The notes beneath the pieces were generated by a model, which was given only the letters and a program-made list of their open reading frames with translations, did no database searches and was not told the origin of the DNA. A program made the position numbers and the translations under genes. 64,000 bases of DNA from Schauerella fraxinea (GTDB taxonomy: Bacteria > Pseudomonadota > Gammaproteobacteria > Burkholderiales > Burkholderiaceae_B): assembly GCA_030849965.1 (NCBI GenBank), contig JAVDKL010000004.1, positions 248,001-312,000 on the forward strand. The letters run 5' to 3'. Positions 18,530 to 28,625 of the stretch are shown piece by piece. Numbering within the stretch: position 1 is the first letter of the stretch; each line of letters opens with the position of its first letter.

Positions 18530-18580
18530 AATCGATCCTGGGCTAAGCGACAGAACCGTGAATCGATCCTGGGCTCAGCG
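18530..18580. repeat. Direct repeat downstream of lysS
   Basis: AATCGATCCTGGGCTAAGCG (18530-18549) and AATCGATCCTGGGCTCAGCG (18561-18580) match at 19 of 20 bases with a 31-base period. They lie between the lysS stop codon and its terminator, hence in the 3' untranslated RNA. Confidence 0.85.
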
Positions 18581-18583
18581 CAC

Positions 18584-20104
18584 TCAGTCTTCGCGGCGCA
18601 GGTGCGGGAACAGGATCACGTCGCGAATCGTGGGGCTGTCGGTGAGCAGCATGATCAGGCGATCGATGCCGATGCCGCAGCCGCCTGTGGGCGGCATGCC
18701 GTATTCGAGGGCACGAATATAGTCGGCGTCGAAGAACATCGCTTCTTCGTCGCCGGCATCTTTGGCGGCAACTTGGGCCTGGAAGCGCTGGGCCTGGTCT
18801 TCGGGGTCGTTCAACTCCGAGAAGCCGTTGGCGATTTCGCGGCCAGTGATGAAGAGTTCGAAGCGCTCGGTGATGCCTTCGCGGGTGTCGGAAGCACGTG
18901 CCAGCGGCGACACTTCAGCCGGGTAGTCGATGATGTAGGTCGGGTTCCAGAGCTGGCCCTCGGCCGTCTCTTCAAAGAGTGCCAATTGCAGGGCACCCAA
19001 GCCCGCGCGGCTCAAGACGGGGCCCGTGACGTGAGCGCCGAATTTCTTCAGTTCGGCCCGCACGAAGGTTTCGTCGTCGAGTTGCGCTTGCGTGTAGTCC
19101 GGTGCGTACTTGAGGATCGCGCCGCAGATCGTCAGGCGCTCGAACGGCGCCGCCAGGTCGACTTCGCGGCCCTGATAGGTGAGGGTGGCCGTGCCGCAGG
19201 CGGCAATGGCGGCCTGCCGCAGCACGTTTTCGGTGAAGTCCATCAACCAATGGTAGTCCGCGTAGGCCGCGTAAAACTCCATCATCGTGAATTCGGGATT
19301 GTGCCGCGTGCTCACGCCTTCGTTGCGGAAGTTGCGGTTGATCTCAAACACGCGATCGAAACCGCCCACGATCAGGCGCTTCAGATAGAGCTCCGGCGCG
19401 ATGCGCAGGAACATCTGCATGTCCAGGGCATTGTGATGCGTCGTGAACGGCTTGGCCGCGGCGCCACCGGGGATCGGGTGCAGCATGGGCGTTTCGACTT
19501 CGACGAACCGCGCATCCAGCATGAACTGACGTACGGCGCCAATGGCCTTGCTGCGCATTTCAAACGTCTTGCGCGTCGACTCGGTCATGATGAGGTCGAC
19601 ATAGCGCTGGCGGTAACGCAGCTCCTGGTCGGCCACGCCGTGGAATTTGTCGGGCAGGGGGCGCAGCGATTTCGACAGCAAACGCGCCGTCGACGCGTGT
19701 ACCGAGAGCTCGCCTTTGTTCGTCTTGAACACTTTGCCCACGACTGCGACGATATCGCCCAGATCCCACTGCTTGAAGGCGGTGTAGGCGTCTTCACCCA
19801 GCGAGCCGCGATCCACGTAGATCTGGATGCGGCCACTGCCGTCTTGCAGGGTGGCAAAGCTGGCTTTGCCCATCACGCGCTTGAGCATCACCCGGCCGGC
19901 GATACGCACTTCGATGCCGGCGTCGGCCAGATCTTGTTGTTCGCGCTCGCCGTATTGCGCGTGCAGGGCGGCGCTTTGCGTGTCGGGTGTGAAGTCGTTC
20001 GGGAACGCCACACCCGCTTCGCGCAGTTTGCTCAGTTTGACGCGGCGCTCGGCGATCAGGCGGTTTTCATCCGGCGCGGCGGGGGAGGACGTTTGGTCGG
20101 TCAT
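18584..20104 (-). CDS. lysS: Lysyl-tRNA synthetase (class II)
   Basis: Charges tRNA-Lys; 506 aa as expected. An OB-fold anticodon domain ([27 protein letters not shown]) precedes the class II catalytic core: motif 1 region with [14 protein letters not shown], motif 2 [20 protein letters not shown], and motif 3 [20 protein letters not shown]. It is the last gene of a minus-strand operon; the SDR gene ends 11 bases upstream. E. coli also has recJ-prfB-lysS in this order, but without an SDR gene between them. Confidence 0.98.
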   Translation of the reverse strand: MTDQTSSPAAPDENRLIAERRVKLSKLREAGVAFPNDFTPDTQSAALHAQYGEREQQDLADAGIEVRIAGRVMLKRVMGKASFATLQDGSGRIQIYVDRGSLGEDAYTAFKQWDLGDIVAVVGKVFKTNKGELSVHASTARLLSKSLRPLPDKFHGVADQELRYRQRYVDLIMTESTRKTFEMRSKAIGAVRQFMLDARFVEVETPMLHPIPGGAAAKPFTTHHNALDMQMFLRIAPELYLKRLIVGGFDRVFEINRNFRNEGVSTRHNPEFTMMEFYAAYADYHWLMDFTENVLRQAAIAACGTATLTYQGREVDLAAPFERLTICGAILKYAPDYTQAQLDDETFVRAELKKFGAHVTGPVLSRAGLGALQLALFEETAEGQLWNPTYIIDYPAEVSPLARASDTREGITERFELFITGREIANGFSELNDPEDQAQRFQAQVAAKDAGDEEAMFFDADYIRALEYGMPPTGGCGIGIDRLIMLLTDSPTIRDVILFPHLRRED

Positions 20105-20115
20105 GTCAGGCGGAA

Positions 20116-20880
20116 TCAGTAATTACGGATGTCGTCGATTTCGGTCTGGCCGAAGTCGTCGCGTTGCAGGTAGGCATGGATGCTTGCGGCCACGTTGGCG
20201 GGCGATGCAAGCTGGCCCTTGTCTTTCATGCCCTGGAACTGGGCCACGGCGGGGAAATGCGCGGGGTCGGACGCGCGGATGGCGCCTTGCATGTCGGTGT
20301 CGACCACGCCCGGCGCCAACGCCACGGCGGCTACGCCATGGGTATCGCGCTCGGTGTTGACGGTGCGGGTAAACATGTCCAGCGCCGCTTTGGTGGCGCA
20401 ATACACGCCCCAGCCGGCTTTGGCGTTGCGGCCCGCGCCCGACGAGATATTGAGCAGGCGCCCTTGGGCTTGGCGGCCCGTCATCGCGCGCAGAAACGCG
20501 GCCGACAGGAGCATCACCGAATTGACGTTGATGTCGAACGCGATGCGCAGCGCCGCCGGATCGCCCAGGCCTGCGATCGTGGAAATGGGCGCGACGGTGC
20601 CGGCGTTGTTGATCAGCCAATAGCGTTTGGCGCCGGCCGGCATGGCAGGAAACAGGATGTCGGCTTGCACGGCGGTGTCATCGAGATCGGCCAGATCGAC
20701 GGCGACCTGTTGCAGCACGCCGCCTTTGGCCGCGACATCCGCTTCGAGCGCGGGATCGGGCTTGCGCAGCAAGGCGATGATCTTGGTGCGCGGCGCGGCC
20801 AGGTCGCGTGCGAGGGCGGCGCCCAGGCCGCGCGAGGCGCCGGTCAAAACGATCACGGTATCGAATGCGGTGTCAGTCAT
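20116..20880 (-). CDS. Short-chain dehydrogenase (sepiapterin-reductase-like)
   Basis: SDR oxidoreductase of 254 aa. Cofactor motif [16 protein letters not shown] motif [10 protein letters not shown], catalytic Ser in [11 protein letters not shown] and YCATK active-site pair are all present. The pattern [30 protein letters not shown] resembles sepiapterin-reductase-type SDRs. It lies between prfB and lysS in an otherwise conserved order, 49 bases after prfB and 11 before lysS, and should be co-transcribed. I chose the ATG at 20880; an ATG four codons upstream is possible. Substrate unknown. Confidence 0.88.
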   Translation of the reverse strand: MTDTAFDTVIVLTGASRGLGAALARDLAAPRTKIIALLRKPDPALEADVAAKGGVLQQVAVDLADLDDTAVQADILFPAMPAGAKRYWLINNAGTVAPISTIAGLGDPAALRIAFDINVNSVMLLSAAFLRAMTGRQAQGRLLNISSGAGRNAKAGWGVYCATKAALDMFTRTVNTERDTHGVAAVALAPGVVDTDMQGAIRASDPAHFPAVAQFQGMKDKGQLASPANVAASIHAYLQRDDFGQTEIDDIRNY

Positions 20881-20929
20881 GTCGAGTCGCAAAGTGAGCC
20901 GCCGCGCGCCAGGCGCGCAGCCGCCGGCG

Positions 20930-22034
20930 TCAAACGCCTTGTTTCAGGCTGGCCTGGATGAACGGATCGAGATCGCCGTCCAACACTTTCTGGGTGTTGG
21001 AAATTTCGACGTTGGTACGCAAGTCCTTGATGCGGCTTTGATCGAGCACGTACGAACGAATCTGGTGACCCCAGCCCACGTCGGTCTTGGCGTCTTCCAT
21101 CTTCTGTTGTTCGGCCATGCGGTTGCGCATTTCGAGTTCGAACAGGCGCGACTTCAACATCTGCATGGCTTCGGCACGGTTGCGGTGCTGCGATCGGTCG
21201 TTCTGGCACTGCACCACAATTCCGGTGGGGGCGTGCGTGATCCGCACAGCCGAATCGGTTTTGTTGATGTGCTGACCGCCGGCGCCGCTGGCACGGTACG
21301 TATCCACGCGCAAATCGGCCGGATTGACTTCGATCTCGATGGAGTCGTCGACTTCCGGATACACGAACACGCTGGCAAACGACGTGTGGCGGCCGCCCGA
21401 CGAATCGAACGGGCTCTTGCGCACCAACCGATGCACGCCGGATTCGGTGCGCAGAAAGCCGAAGGCATACTCGCCCTCGATCTTGATCGTGGCCGATTTG
21501 AGGCCGGCGACTTCGCCTTCCGATTCTTCCAGCACTTCGGTTTTGAAGCCCTTGCGCTCGCAATACCGCAGGTACTGACGCAACAGCATCGACGCCCAGT
21601 CTTGCGCCTCGGTGCCGCCGGCGCCGGCCTGGATGTCGAGAAAGCAGTTCAGCGGATCGGCCGGGTTGTTGAACATCCGGCGGAATTCGAGCCCTTCGAT
21701 CTTCTCGCCGAACACGGCGGCGTCTTCCTCGATGGCGATGAGTGTGGCGTCATCGTCGTCGGCGGCAGCCATTTCGAAGAGTTCGGTGGCGTCGGCCACG
21801 CCGCTGGCGATGGTCGTCAGGGCTTCCACGACGTCATCGAGGGATTTTTTCTCGCGGCCCAGTTCCTGGGCGTGCTTGGGGTCGTTCCAGACCTCGGCGC
21901 TTTCTAATTCGGCGTTGACGACGTGCAAACGTTCAGTTTTGGCATCGTAGTCAAAGATACCTCCGTAGAGCCTGTTCGCGCTCGGCGTAATCGGCGAGTT
22001 TGGCTGCGAGCTGGTTCTGACGTTCGGCTTCCAT
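20930..22034 (-). CDS. prfB: Peptide chain release factor 2 (programmed +1 frameshift)
   Basis: RF2 terminates translation at UGA and UAA. The gene is read in two frames: ATG at 22034 gives 26 codons ending ALRRYL, then an in-frame TGA (21953-21951); skipping the T puts the ribosome into the long frame (from GAC at 21952) that continues [17 protein letters not shown] to the stop at 20930, 367 aa in total. The SPF stop-codon recognition motif is in [12 protein letters not shown] and the peptidyl-hydrolysis GGQ in [13 protein letters not shown]. Automatic callers may report only the frame from 21928. It lies 55 bases after recJ in the same operon. Confidence 0.97.
21950..21965 (-). promoter_or_regulatory. 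RF2 autoregulatory frameshift site
   Basis: The minus strand reads CGGAGGTATCTTTGAC: an internal Shine-Dalgarno-like GGAGG, slippery CTT and the UGA stop followed by C, the classic RF2 programmed frameshift signal. Low RF2 favours the shift and restores RF2 synthesis. Confidence 0.96.
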
Positions 22035-22089
22035 GGCTATCCTAGTGCTTGGTCTTGGTTAACCCAACATTCTAGCGCGTACTCACCCC

Positions 22090-23814
22090 TTACGGGGCAG
22101 GCGCGCCAGCGTGCTCGACCACCAACTGCACCGAAACCACCCCGTTCCAGACGTTTTGTTCCAACCGGTACGCCACGTCGACTTCTTCCGGCAATGACTC
22201 CTCGTGCCCGAACCAGATCGCGTCGAAGCGCTGCGTGCCGCGTTCCAGCGACAGCTTCATGTGCTTGGCACCCACGAGGCGCTGTTGACGCACCACGAAG
22301 CGATCCATGAACAGCGGCGCCATGAAGCCAGCGCCCCACACCTGGGCCTGCAGCAGGGCAGCGGTTTCGGCATTGGCGTAGCCCGATTCCAGCGAGCCGT
22401 CGGTTTCGATCAAGGGTTCGAACGTGTCGCGACCGGTGAGTTCGCGCACGGCGGCGTCGAAGGCCGGGCCAAAACGGGCAAAATCCGCGCCATCCAGCGT
22501 GAGGCCGGCCGCCATGGCGTGGCCGCCGAATTTCTTGATCAGGTTTGGATGGCGCTTGGACACCAGATCGAGCGCATCGCGCAGATGCACGTCGGGAATC
22601 GAGCGGCCCGAGCCGCGCAATTCGCCGTCGCCCGCCGGCGCGAACGCCAGGGTAGGGCGCCAGTACTTTTCCTTCAGCCGCGAGGCCACCAGACCCACGA
22701 CCCCTTGGTGCCAGGTATCGTCGAACACGCACACCGTGGCGCCAGGCCCCGCCGTTGCATCGGCCATCGTGGCCAAGGCCTGTTCGCGCATCGTGGTTTC
22801 GATGCTGCGCCGTTCGCGGTTCATCTCGTCGAGCTGGCGTGCCAGTGCCAGCGCTTCGGCATCGTCATCGGTGATGAGGCAGTGGATGCCGATGCTCATG
22901 TCGGCCAACCGGCCGGCCGCGTTCACGCGCGGCCCGAGCGCGAAGCCCAGATCGAAGCTGTTGGCGGTGCGCGGCTCGCGTGAGGCCACGGCAAACAGGG
23001 CGCGGATGCCCGGCTGCATCCGGCCGGCGCGCATCCGGTTCAGGCCCTGCGTCACCAGCAAGCGGTTGTTGGCATCGAGCTTGACCACGTCGGCCACCGT
23101 GCCCAACGCCACGAGATCGGCCAAGGTGTCCAGGCGCGGGCCGCCGTCGGCGGGGTAGACGCCACGTCTGCGCAACTCGGCGCGCAACGCCAGCATCGTG
23201 TAGAAAATCACGCCCACGCCAGCCAAGTGCTTGGACGGGAACCCGCAGCCCCGTTGATTGGGATTGACGATGGCCAGCGCGTCGGGCAGCACGTCGCCCG
23301 GCAAGTGATGGTCGGTCACGACGACATCGATGCCCTCGGCGTTTGCCGCGGCCACGCCGTCCACACTGGCGATGCCGTTGTCCACGGTCAGAATCAGGTC
23401 GGGCTTGCCCGAGGCGTGGCGCACCGCCAGGGCGATCACCGCGGGCGACAGTCCGTAGCCGGTTTCGAAGCGGTTGGGCACCAGGAAGTCGACGACCGCG
23501 CCCATCGATCGCAGCGCGCGCATGCCCACGGCACAGGCCGTGGCGCCATCGCAGTCATAGTCGGCCACGATCAGAATGCGGCGTTGGGCGGCAATCGCGT
23601 CGGCGAGCACGGCGGCGGCGTGCCCCACGTGCGTCAAGCCGCTGGGCGGGATGAGCGAGGGCCATTGCAGCAGCGTTTCATCGGGATGGGCCACCCCGCG
23701 AGCCGCCCACAGCCGGGCCAGGAGGGGGTGAATGCCGGCGGATTGCAGGGCTTGAGCGGATTCCCACGGCGTGGCGCGGACGGTTAAACGGGGGGAGACC
23801 ACCAGGCTTTCCAA
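22090..23814 (-). CDS. recJ: Single-stranded-DNA-specific exonuclease RecJ
   Basis: 5'-3' single-strand exonuclease of recombination and mismatch repair (574 aa). DHH-family motifs are present: VADYDCDGATA (85-90 core), TVDNGIAS, VTDHHLPG (DHH 168-170), and the DHHA1-region GGHAMAAGLTL. The ATG at 23814 overlaps the upstream gene by 31 bases; GTG codons five or six positions later are alternatives. The gene sits between the phosphoglycerate-mutase-like gene and prfB. Confidence 0.96.
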   Translation of the reverse strand: MESLVVSPRLTVRATPWESAQALQSAGIHPLLARLWAARGVAHPDETLLQWPSLIPPSGLTHVGHAAAVLADAIAAQRRILIVADYDCDGATACAVGMRALRSMGAVVDFLVPNRFETGYGLSPAVIALAVRHASGKPDLILTVDNGIASVDGVAAANAEGIDVVVTDHHLPGDVLPDALAIVNPNQRGCGFPSKHLAGVGVIFYTMLALRAELRRRGVYPADGGPRLDTLADLVALGTVADVVKLDANNRLLVTQGLNRMRAGRMQPGIRALFAVASREPRTANSFDLGFALGPRVNAAGRLADMSIGIHCLITDDDAEALALARQLDEMNRERRSIETTMREQALATMADATAGPGATVCVFDDTWHQGVVGLVASRLKEKYWRPTLAFAPAGDGELRGSGRSIPDVHLRDALDLVSKRHPNLIKKFGGHAMAAGLTLDGADFARFGPAFDAAVRELTGRDTFEPLIETDGSLESGYANAETAALLQAQVWGAGFMAPLFMDRFVVRQQRLVGAKHMKLSLERGTQRFDAIWFGHEESLPEEVDVAYRLEQNVWNGVVSVQLVVEHAGAPAP

Positions 23815-24722
23815 TCTTTTTTAGGTAGCGGCAACCAGCGGCGCCAGAAACCATCGGGGTTTACAGTAAGACGCACCGAGCGGTCCGTGCCCAGCAGCAG
23901 CAAATCCGAGGGTTGATCCTCGGCGGCGAGCGCCGCGAAAACGGTGGCGTCGAGTTCGGCCAGCGCGTCCAGCCAGGCGGCCCAGTCGCCCGCGCGGTGC
24001 GGCCGGTCGAGCGCGTCGATGATGCGGACGTCTTCGTCTGTCACCGGCTTGGCGTCCCAGGCATGGGCGCCGCCATATAACCACAGGCCGTTGACGGGCG
24101 GCAGGCCGCGTTCGGCGCGGGCGTCGTTGACCGGCAGATCGTGCCAAGCCATCTGAATATCGTTCAGAAGCCGGCGCCAGGGCCGAAATCCGGCGTCCGT
24201 CTGCCACCAGGCCGATAGCGGGTGGCCCGCCACGGCGTCGGGCGTGCCGCTTCGCGGCGCAAGGCCTTCCGGCAGATGAACGCGCCATCGCTGTGGCGAA
24301 ATCGGCTCGATTCGAAAGTCCGAATCGGCAATCGCGGGTTCGGCGGCGCGCCACAGCACATCGGCGTCAGCCGCGGTCAATCCCATGGCGTCGGGCGGCA
24401 ACAGCATGACCTGATCCGAACCGAGCGCCAAATGCACCAGCTCAGCCAGCCACACGGGCGCTGGGTCGTCGGCGGCTACTTGCGCGCGCAGCGGTCCCAT
24501 GCCGGCCCCAAAAGGCTGGCCGGGCTTGGGCGTAAAACCGGCGCGGCGCAGTTGCCAGGCTTCGAATGCCGTGCAGCCGTCGCGCGTGGGATCCAACGAT
24601 TCGGCGGTCGCGCGTGCCGCCGGCAGCCAGGCGTGCAACGTGGGGGCGCGGGTAGCGACCCAGGATGCGAGTTCGGCCGCATAGGGGGCGGGCGGCAAGG
24701 CGCCGGGCAGGACAATGAGCAT
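23784..24722 (-). CDS. Conserved phosphoglycerate-mutase-like protein of unknown role
   Basis: A 312-aa protein of a family I associate with the position upstream of recJ in Bordetella and relatives, where it is usually labelled a putative cofactor-independent phosphoglycerate mutase or regulatory protein. The N-terminus (LIVLPGALPPAPYAAEL) and the C-terminal SDLLLLGTDRSVRLTVNP are typical of it. I see no signal peptide, membrane segment or complete metal-binding set of a true mutase, so the enzymatic name is doubtful. It starts the minus-strand recJ operon, divergent from lolC with an 86-base gap. Confidence 0.65.
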   Translation of the reverse strand: MLIVLPGALPPAPYAAELASWVATRAPTLHAWLPAARATAESLDPTRDGCTAFEAWQLRRAGFTPKPGQPFGAGMGPLRAQVAADDPAPVWLAELVHLALGSDQVMLLPPDAMGLTAADADVLWRAAEPAIADSDFRIEPISPQRWRVHLPEGLAPRSGTPDAVAGHPLSAWWQTDAGFRPWRRLLNDIQMAWHDLPVNDARAERGLPPVNGLWLYGGAHAWDAKPVTDEDVRIIDALDRPHRAGDWAAWLDALAELDATVFAALAAEDQPSDLLLLGTDRSVRLTVNPDGFWRRWLPLPKKDWKAWWSPPV

Positions 24723-24808
24723 GTCGGCGATTGTAGTCGTGTCGGGATCGCGTCGAATTTCGCGTCGGGTGCACCGGCAATTCGGCCGGTTAATGCCATA
24801 ATGCGCGG

Positions 24809-26089
24809 GTGCTGAAAATACCCTACGAACTCTGGATCGGTGCCCGCTATGCGGGCATGGCGCGTATCCGTCAACGTCGCGGACGCCGCGACGGTTTCAT
24901 CTCATTCATCGCGGCCAGTTCCATGGCCGGTATCGGCCTGGGCGTCGCCGCGCTCATCGTCGTGCTGTCGGTGATGAATGGGTTTCAAAAAGAAGTGCGC
25001 GATCGCATGCTGTCGGTCCTGCCGCACATCGAACTTTACGTGCCAGGTGCGGCGCCCGAGAACATTCTCTCGCAATGGAAAACCATTGCCGATGCCGCCA
25101 GTCGCAATCCGGAAGTGCGCGCGGCCGCGCCGTTCGTGGCAGCGCAGGGCATGATCGTGCGCGGTCAGGCGCTGCGCGGTGTGCAGGTACGAGGGATCGA
25201 TCCCGCTACTGAAACCAATGTGTCCGACGTCGCCAAGCAAATGGTGGATGGTCAGCTCACCGATCTGAAGCCTGGAGAATTTGGCGTGGTGGTGGGCCGC
25301 GATCTGGCCAACGATATGGGCGTGAAAGTGGGCGACACGGTATTGATGCTGGCGCCGCAAGCGTCCGTCAGCCCGGCCGGCTTTGCGCCGCGTATGCGCC
25401 AGTTCACGATCAAAGGCGTGTTCTCGTCGGGCCACTACGAATACGATTCGTCGCTGGCCTTCGTCGATGCCGAAGACGCCGCGCGGGTATTCCGCGATAG
25501 CGGCACGGCCGGCGTGCGGTTGCGCATCGCGGATATGCAGCAGGCGCCCCAGGTGGCCAATCAGCTGACGGCGATCTTGCCCCGCACGGTGATTGCCAGC
25601 GACTGGTCGCGCAATAACCGCACGTGGTTTGCCGCGGTGCAAACCGAGAAGCGCATGATGTTCCTGATCCTGGCGCTGATCGTGGCAGTGGCCGCGTTCA
25701 ACCTGCTGTCGTCGCTGGTGATGGCCGTCAAGGATAAGCAGTCCGACATCGCGATCTTGCGCACGTTGGGCGCCGGTCCGGGCGAGATTGCCAGGATTTT
25801 CCTGGTGCAAGGCGCGCTGATCGGCGTGATCGGCACCTTGCTGGGCGTGGGCGGCGGCATGTTGATCGCATTCAACATCGACGTGATCGTGCCGTTTATC
25901 GAACGCTTGTTCGGCGTGCATTTCCTGCCGCGCGAGATCTATTTCATCAGCGCCTTGCCGTCCGATCCGCGCATGGCCGATATCGTCACCATCGGCGTTA
26001 CCTCGCTGGTGCTGTCGTTGCTGGCCACGTTGTACCCGAGCTGGCGCGCGTCGCGTCTGCAACCTGCCCAGGTGCTGCGTCATGACTGA
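24809..26089 (+). CDS. lolC: Lipoprotein-releasing ABC transporter, membrane subunit LolC
   Basis: Inner-membrane permease (426 aa) of the LolCDE-type exporter that extracts outer-membrane lipoproteins for LolA. One transmembrane helix near residues 35-55 (ASSMAGIGLGVAALIVVLSVMNG), a large MacB-like periplasmic domain, then three C-terminal helices (LILALIVAVAAFNLLSSLVMA; IRIFLVQGALIGVIGTLLGVGGG-type; IVTIGVTSLVLSLLATLY). The start is GTG at 24809. No lolE-like second permease follows, so the complex may be a homodimer, as in LolF/LolD systems. Confidence 0.93.
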   Translation: MLKIPYELWIGARYAGMARIRQRRGRRDGFISFIAASSMAGIGLGVAALIVVLSVMNGFQKEVRDRMLSVLPHIELYVPGAAPENILSQWKTIADAASRNPEVRAAAPFVAAQGMIVRGQALRGVQVRGIDPATETNVSDVAKQMVDGQLTDLKPGEFGVVVGRDLANDMGVKVGDTVLMLAPQASVSPAGFAPRMRQFTIKGVFSSGHYEYDSSLAFVDAEDAARVFRDSGTAGVRLRIADMQQAPQVANQLTAILPRTVIASDWSRNNRTWFAAVQTEKRMMFLILALIVAVAAFNLLSSLVMAVKDKQSDIAILRTLGAGPGEIARIFLVQGALIGVIGTLLGVGGGMLIAFNIDVIVPFIERLFGVHFLPREIYFISALPSDPRMADIVTIGVTSLVLSLLATLYPSWRASRLQPAQVLRHD

Positions 26090-26822
26090 ATTGAATCCCA
26101 TCCCCGCCGTCGGCACTGCGCCGGCAGCTTCGTCCCGCGCGGGCGCACCCGCTGCGCTGCTGGCCGCCAATCTCGTCAAGTACTACGACGATGGCGCCAA
26201 CCGCATCGATGTCTTGCGTGACGTGAGTTTCTCCGTCGAGCAAGGCGAGATGGTTGCCATCGTCGGCGCCTCAGGATCCGGCAAAAGTACGTTGCTGCAC
26301 ATCCTGGGACTGCTCGATGTGCCCACCAGCGGTACGGTCACGGTAGCCGGAGAGAGCTCGGAAGGGCTTTCAGAGAGCAAGAAAAGCGCACTGCGCAATC
26401 GCAGCCTGGGCTTCGTTTACCAATTTCACCATCTGCTGGCCGAGTTTTCTGCGCTCGATAACGTGGCTATGCCGCTGATCGTGCGCCGCGAGTCGCGCAG
26501 TGTGGCGCGTGACCGTGCCCGTGAGGTGCTGGGTCTGGTCGGTCTGGCGGCGCGGGCCGATCACTATCCGGGTCAGTTATCCGGCGGCGAACGCCAACGC
26601 GTCGCCCTGGCACGGGCGCTGGTCACGCGACCGGCCTGCGTGCTGGCCGACGAACCCACCGGCAACCTGGATCGCAATACGGCGCAGGCCATGTTCGAAC
26701 TCCTGTCGCAGGTCAATCAGGAATCGGGCACTGCGTTCGCCATCGTCACGCACGACCCTGTGCTGGCGCAGCGTGCCGACCGTCAACTCGTGATGGAGGG
26801 CGGCCGCCTCATCAGCGGCTGA
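26082..26822 (+). CDS. lolD: Lipoprotein-releasing ABC transporter, ATPase LolD
   Basis: Cytoplasmic ATPase driving LolC (246 aa). Walker A GASGSGKS at 62-69, Q-loop region FVYQFHHLLAEFSALDN, signature LSGGERQRVALARAL and Walker B CVLADEPTGNLD are all intact. The first 25 residues are an Ala/Pro-rich extension before the usual N-terminus. The start overlaps the lolC stop by eight bases, indicating translational coupling. Confidence 0.96.
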   Translation: MTELNPIPAVGTAPAASSRAGAPAALLAANLVKYYDDGANRIDVLRDVSFSVEQGEMVAIVGASGSGKSTLLHILGLLDVPTSGTVTVAGESSEGLSESKKSALRNRSLGFVYQFHHLLAEFSALDNVAMPLIVRRESRSVARDRAREVLGLVGLAARADHYPGQLSGGERQRVALARALVTRPACVLADEPTGNLDRNTAQAMFELLSQVNQESGTAFAIVTHDPVLAQRADRQLVMEGGRLISG

Positions 26823-26829
26823 CGCCTGA

Positions 26830-27663
26830 ATGGCGATCGATACCCACTGCCATCTGGATGCATCGGAGTTCGACGCGGATCGCAGCAAGGTAATCGGTGC
26901 GGCTCAAGCGGCCGGTGTGCGCGCCATCGTCATTCCGGCGATCGCGCGCTTCAACTTCAACACGGTGCGCGATCTGGCGCATTCGTTTCCCGAGGGCTAT
27001 TACGCGCTCGGTATCCATCCGCTGTTTGTGCGCCAATCGGTCGAAGCCGATCTGGCTCACTTACGTGACGCGCTGGCGGCGTCGATTACCGATTCGCGGT
27101 TGGTCGCGATCGGCGAGATCGGATTGGATTTTTTCGTGAAAGACATCGCCAGCGGCGAAGCGCGCGAGCAGCAAGAGTTTTTCTACGTCGAGCAGCTCAA
27201 GCTGGCGCTTGAATTCGAACTGCCAGTGCTGTTGCATGTGCGGCGCTCACAAGACATCCTGCTCAAACATTTGCGCCGGCTTAAACGTTCACCGGGCGGC
27301 ATCGCACACGCCTTCAACGGCAGCGATCAGCAGGCGCGCGCGTTTCTCGATCTGGGCTTTGCGTTGGGAATCGGCGGGGCAATGACGTTTACGCGCGCTT
27401 TGCAGATTCGACGGCATGCGGCCGATACGGGCCTCGACCGGCTGGTACTCGAAACCGATTCGCCGGATATTCCACCGGCATGGTTGCAAGCCCCTGACTT
27501 GCGCAACACGCCGGGGCAGATTCCCCGCATCGGCGCAAGCCTGGCCGAGCTGCGCGGTGAGCCGACCGCCGCCGTGATCGATGCGACCACGGCCACGGCC
27601 TGCCGAGTATTGCCCCGCTTGGGGCTGGCATTGGCTCGACGGGGCGATTTGCACGACGTGTGA
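26830..27663 (+). CDS. TatD-family metal-dependent hydrolase
   Basis: TatD/YcfH-type metallohydrolase (277 aa) with a TIM-barrel fold. Metal-site motifs are DTHCHLDA at the N-terminus, IGEIGLDFF, LLHVRRS, and the late ETDSPDIPP. Members are described as DNases or D-aminoacyl hydrolases; the exact substrate here is unknown. It starts seven bases after lolD and completes the lolC-lolD-tatD unit. In many Burkholderiales comEC follows tatD; here it is 21 kb further on. Confidence 0.92.
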   Translation: MAIDTHCHLDASEFDADRSKVIGAAQAAGVRAIVIPAIARFNFNTVRDLAHSFPEGYYALGIHPLFVRQSVEADLAHLRDALAASITDSRLVAIGEIGLDFFVKDIASGEAREQQEFFYVEQLKLALEFELPVLLHVRRSQDILLKHLRRLKRSPGGIAHAFNGSDQQARAFLDLGFALGIGGAMTFTRALQIRRHAADTGLDRLVLETDSPDIPPAWLQAPDLRNTPGQIPRIGASLAELRGEPTAAVIDATTATACRVLPRLGLALARRGDLHDV

Positions 27664-27732
27664 TCCCGACTCAATTTTCGATCCGGAATCGTGTTCAAGC
27701 GAAAGCCAACGCCGACGTCATGCCCCGTCCAA

Positions 27733-28485
27733 TCAAAATTCCTGAGCGGTCGGGCGCAGCACGATTTCATTGATGTCGACGTCTTGAGGCTGTTGGATCG
27801 CATACACAATGGCACGCGCTACCGAGTCGGACGAAATCTCGTTGGCCTTGTAGAAGGCTTGAACGCCTTGCGCCGTTTCGGGATCGGTGCTGCCTTGTTT
27901 GAGTTCCGACTCGATCGCTCCCGGAGAAATAATCGTCGTGCGCACGCCCGCAGGCGCTTCGCTACGCAAGCCTTCCGAGATGGCGCGAACGGCAAATTTG
28001 GTTGCGCTATACACCGTGCCGATCGGTGAGAACACTTTCACGCCGGCCACCGACGCGATGTTGATGATGTGACCCGACTGTTGATCGCGCATCCCAGGCA
28101 GCACGGCGGCGATGCCATACAGCACGCCCTTGATGTTGACGTCGATCATGCGATCCCATTCGTCGACCATGGTTTTTTCCATGGGTGCCAGCGGCATGAT
28201 GCCCGCATTGTTGACCAGCACATCGATGCGCCCATAACGTTCACGACCGGCGGCGACCAGCGCTTCAACATCGGCGCGTTTGGCCACATCCGTTTTGACG
28301 GCGATCGCTTCGCCGCCGGCGGCGGTGATGTCACGCACCAGCGCATCCAGACGATCGGTGCGTCGGGCGCCCAGTACCAGCTTGGCGCCGCGCTCGGCCA
28401 GCGCCCGCGCCGTATTCTCGCCCAGGCCGCTGCTTGCGCCCGTGATCACTACAACTTTGCCTGCAATATTGCTGTCGCGTTCCAT
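27733..28485 (-). CDS. SDR family oxidoreductase (YdfG-like)
   Basis: Short-chain dehydrogenase of 250 aa: [20 protein letters not shown] cofactor loop, NNAGIMP, catalytic serine in NIASVAG and YSATK, followed by the SPGAIESEL region. The closing [14 protein letters not shown] is typical of the group acting on 3-hydroxy acids or small aldehydes and ketones. It is divergent from a LysR gene with a 140-base control region, a common regulator-target pair. The substrate cannot be inferred. Confidence 0.9.
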   Translation of the reverse strand: MERDSNIAGKVVVITGASSGLGENTARALAERGAKLVLGARRTDRLDALVRDITAAGGEAIAVKTDVAKRADVEALVAAGRERYGRIDVLVNNAGIMPLAPMEKTMVDEWDRMIDVNIKGVLYGIAAVLPGMRDQQSGHIINIASVAGVKVFSPIGTVYSATKFAVRAISEGLRSEAPAGVRTTIISPGAIESELKQGSTDPETAQGVQAFYKANEISSDSVARAIVYAIQQPQDVDINEIVLRPTAQEF

Positions 28486-28580
28486 CTTGAATCCTTTAAC
28501 TGAGTGTTCGATGTGTGTGTTCGATGGACAAATTCTCGCGGTAATCGATATTTCAGTAAATGGAATTGAATGGAGTTTAG

Positions 28581-28599
28581 AATTCCATAATTGGGAATT
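28581..28599. promoter_or_regulatory. Candidate LysR operator
   Basis: AATTCC-N7-GGAATT is a perfect 19-base inverted repeat containing a T-N11-A core. It lies 27 bases upstream of the LysR gene and about 95 from the SDR gene it probably controls. Confidence 0.6.
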
Positions 28600-28625
28600 G
28601 TCGAAGTAAGGAATGGCGCACCACC

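Noticed and set aside
18602-20122. 506-codon open frame opposite lysS
   Set aside because: Antisense shadow of lysS with no recognisable domain.
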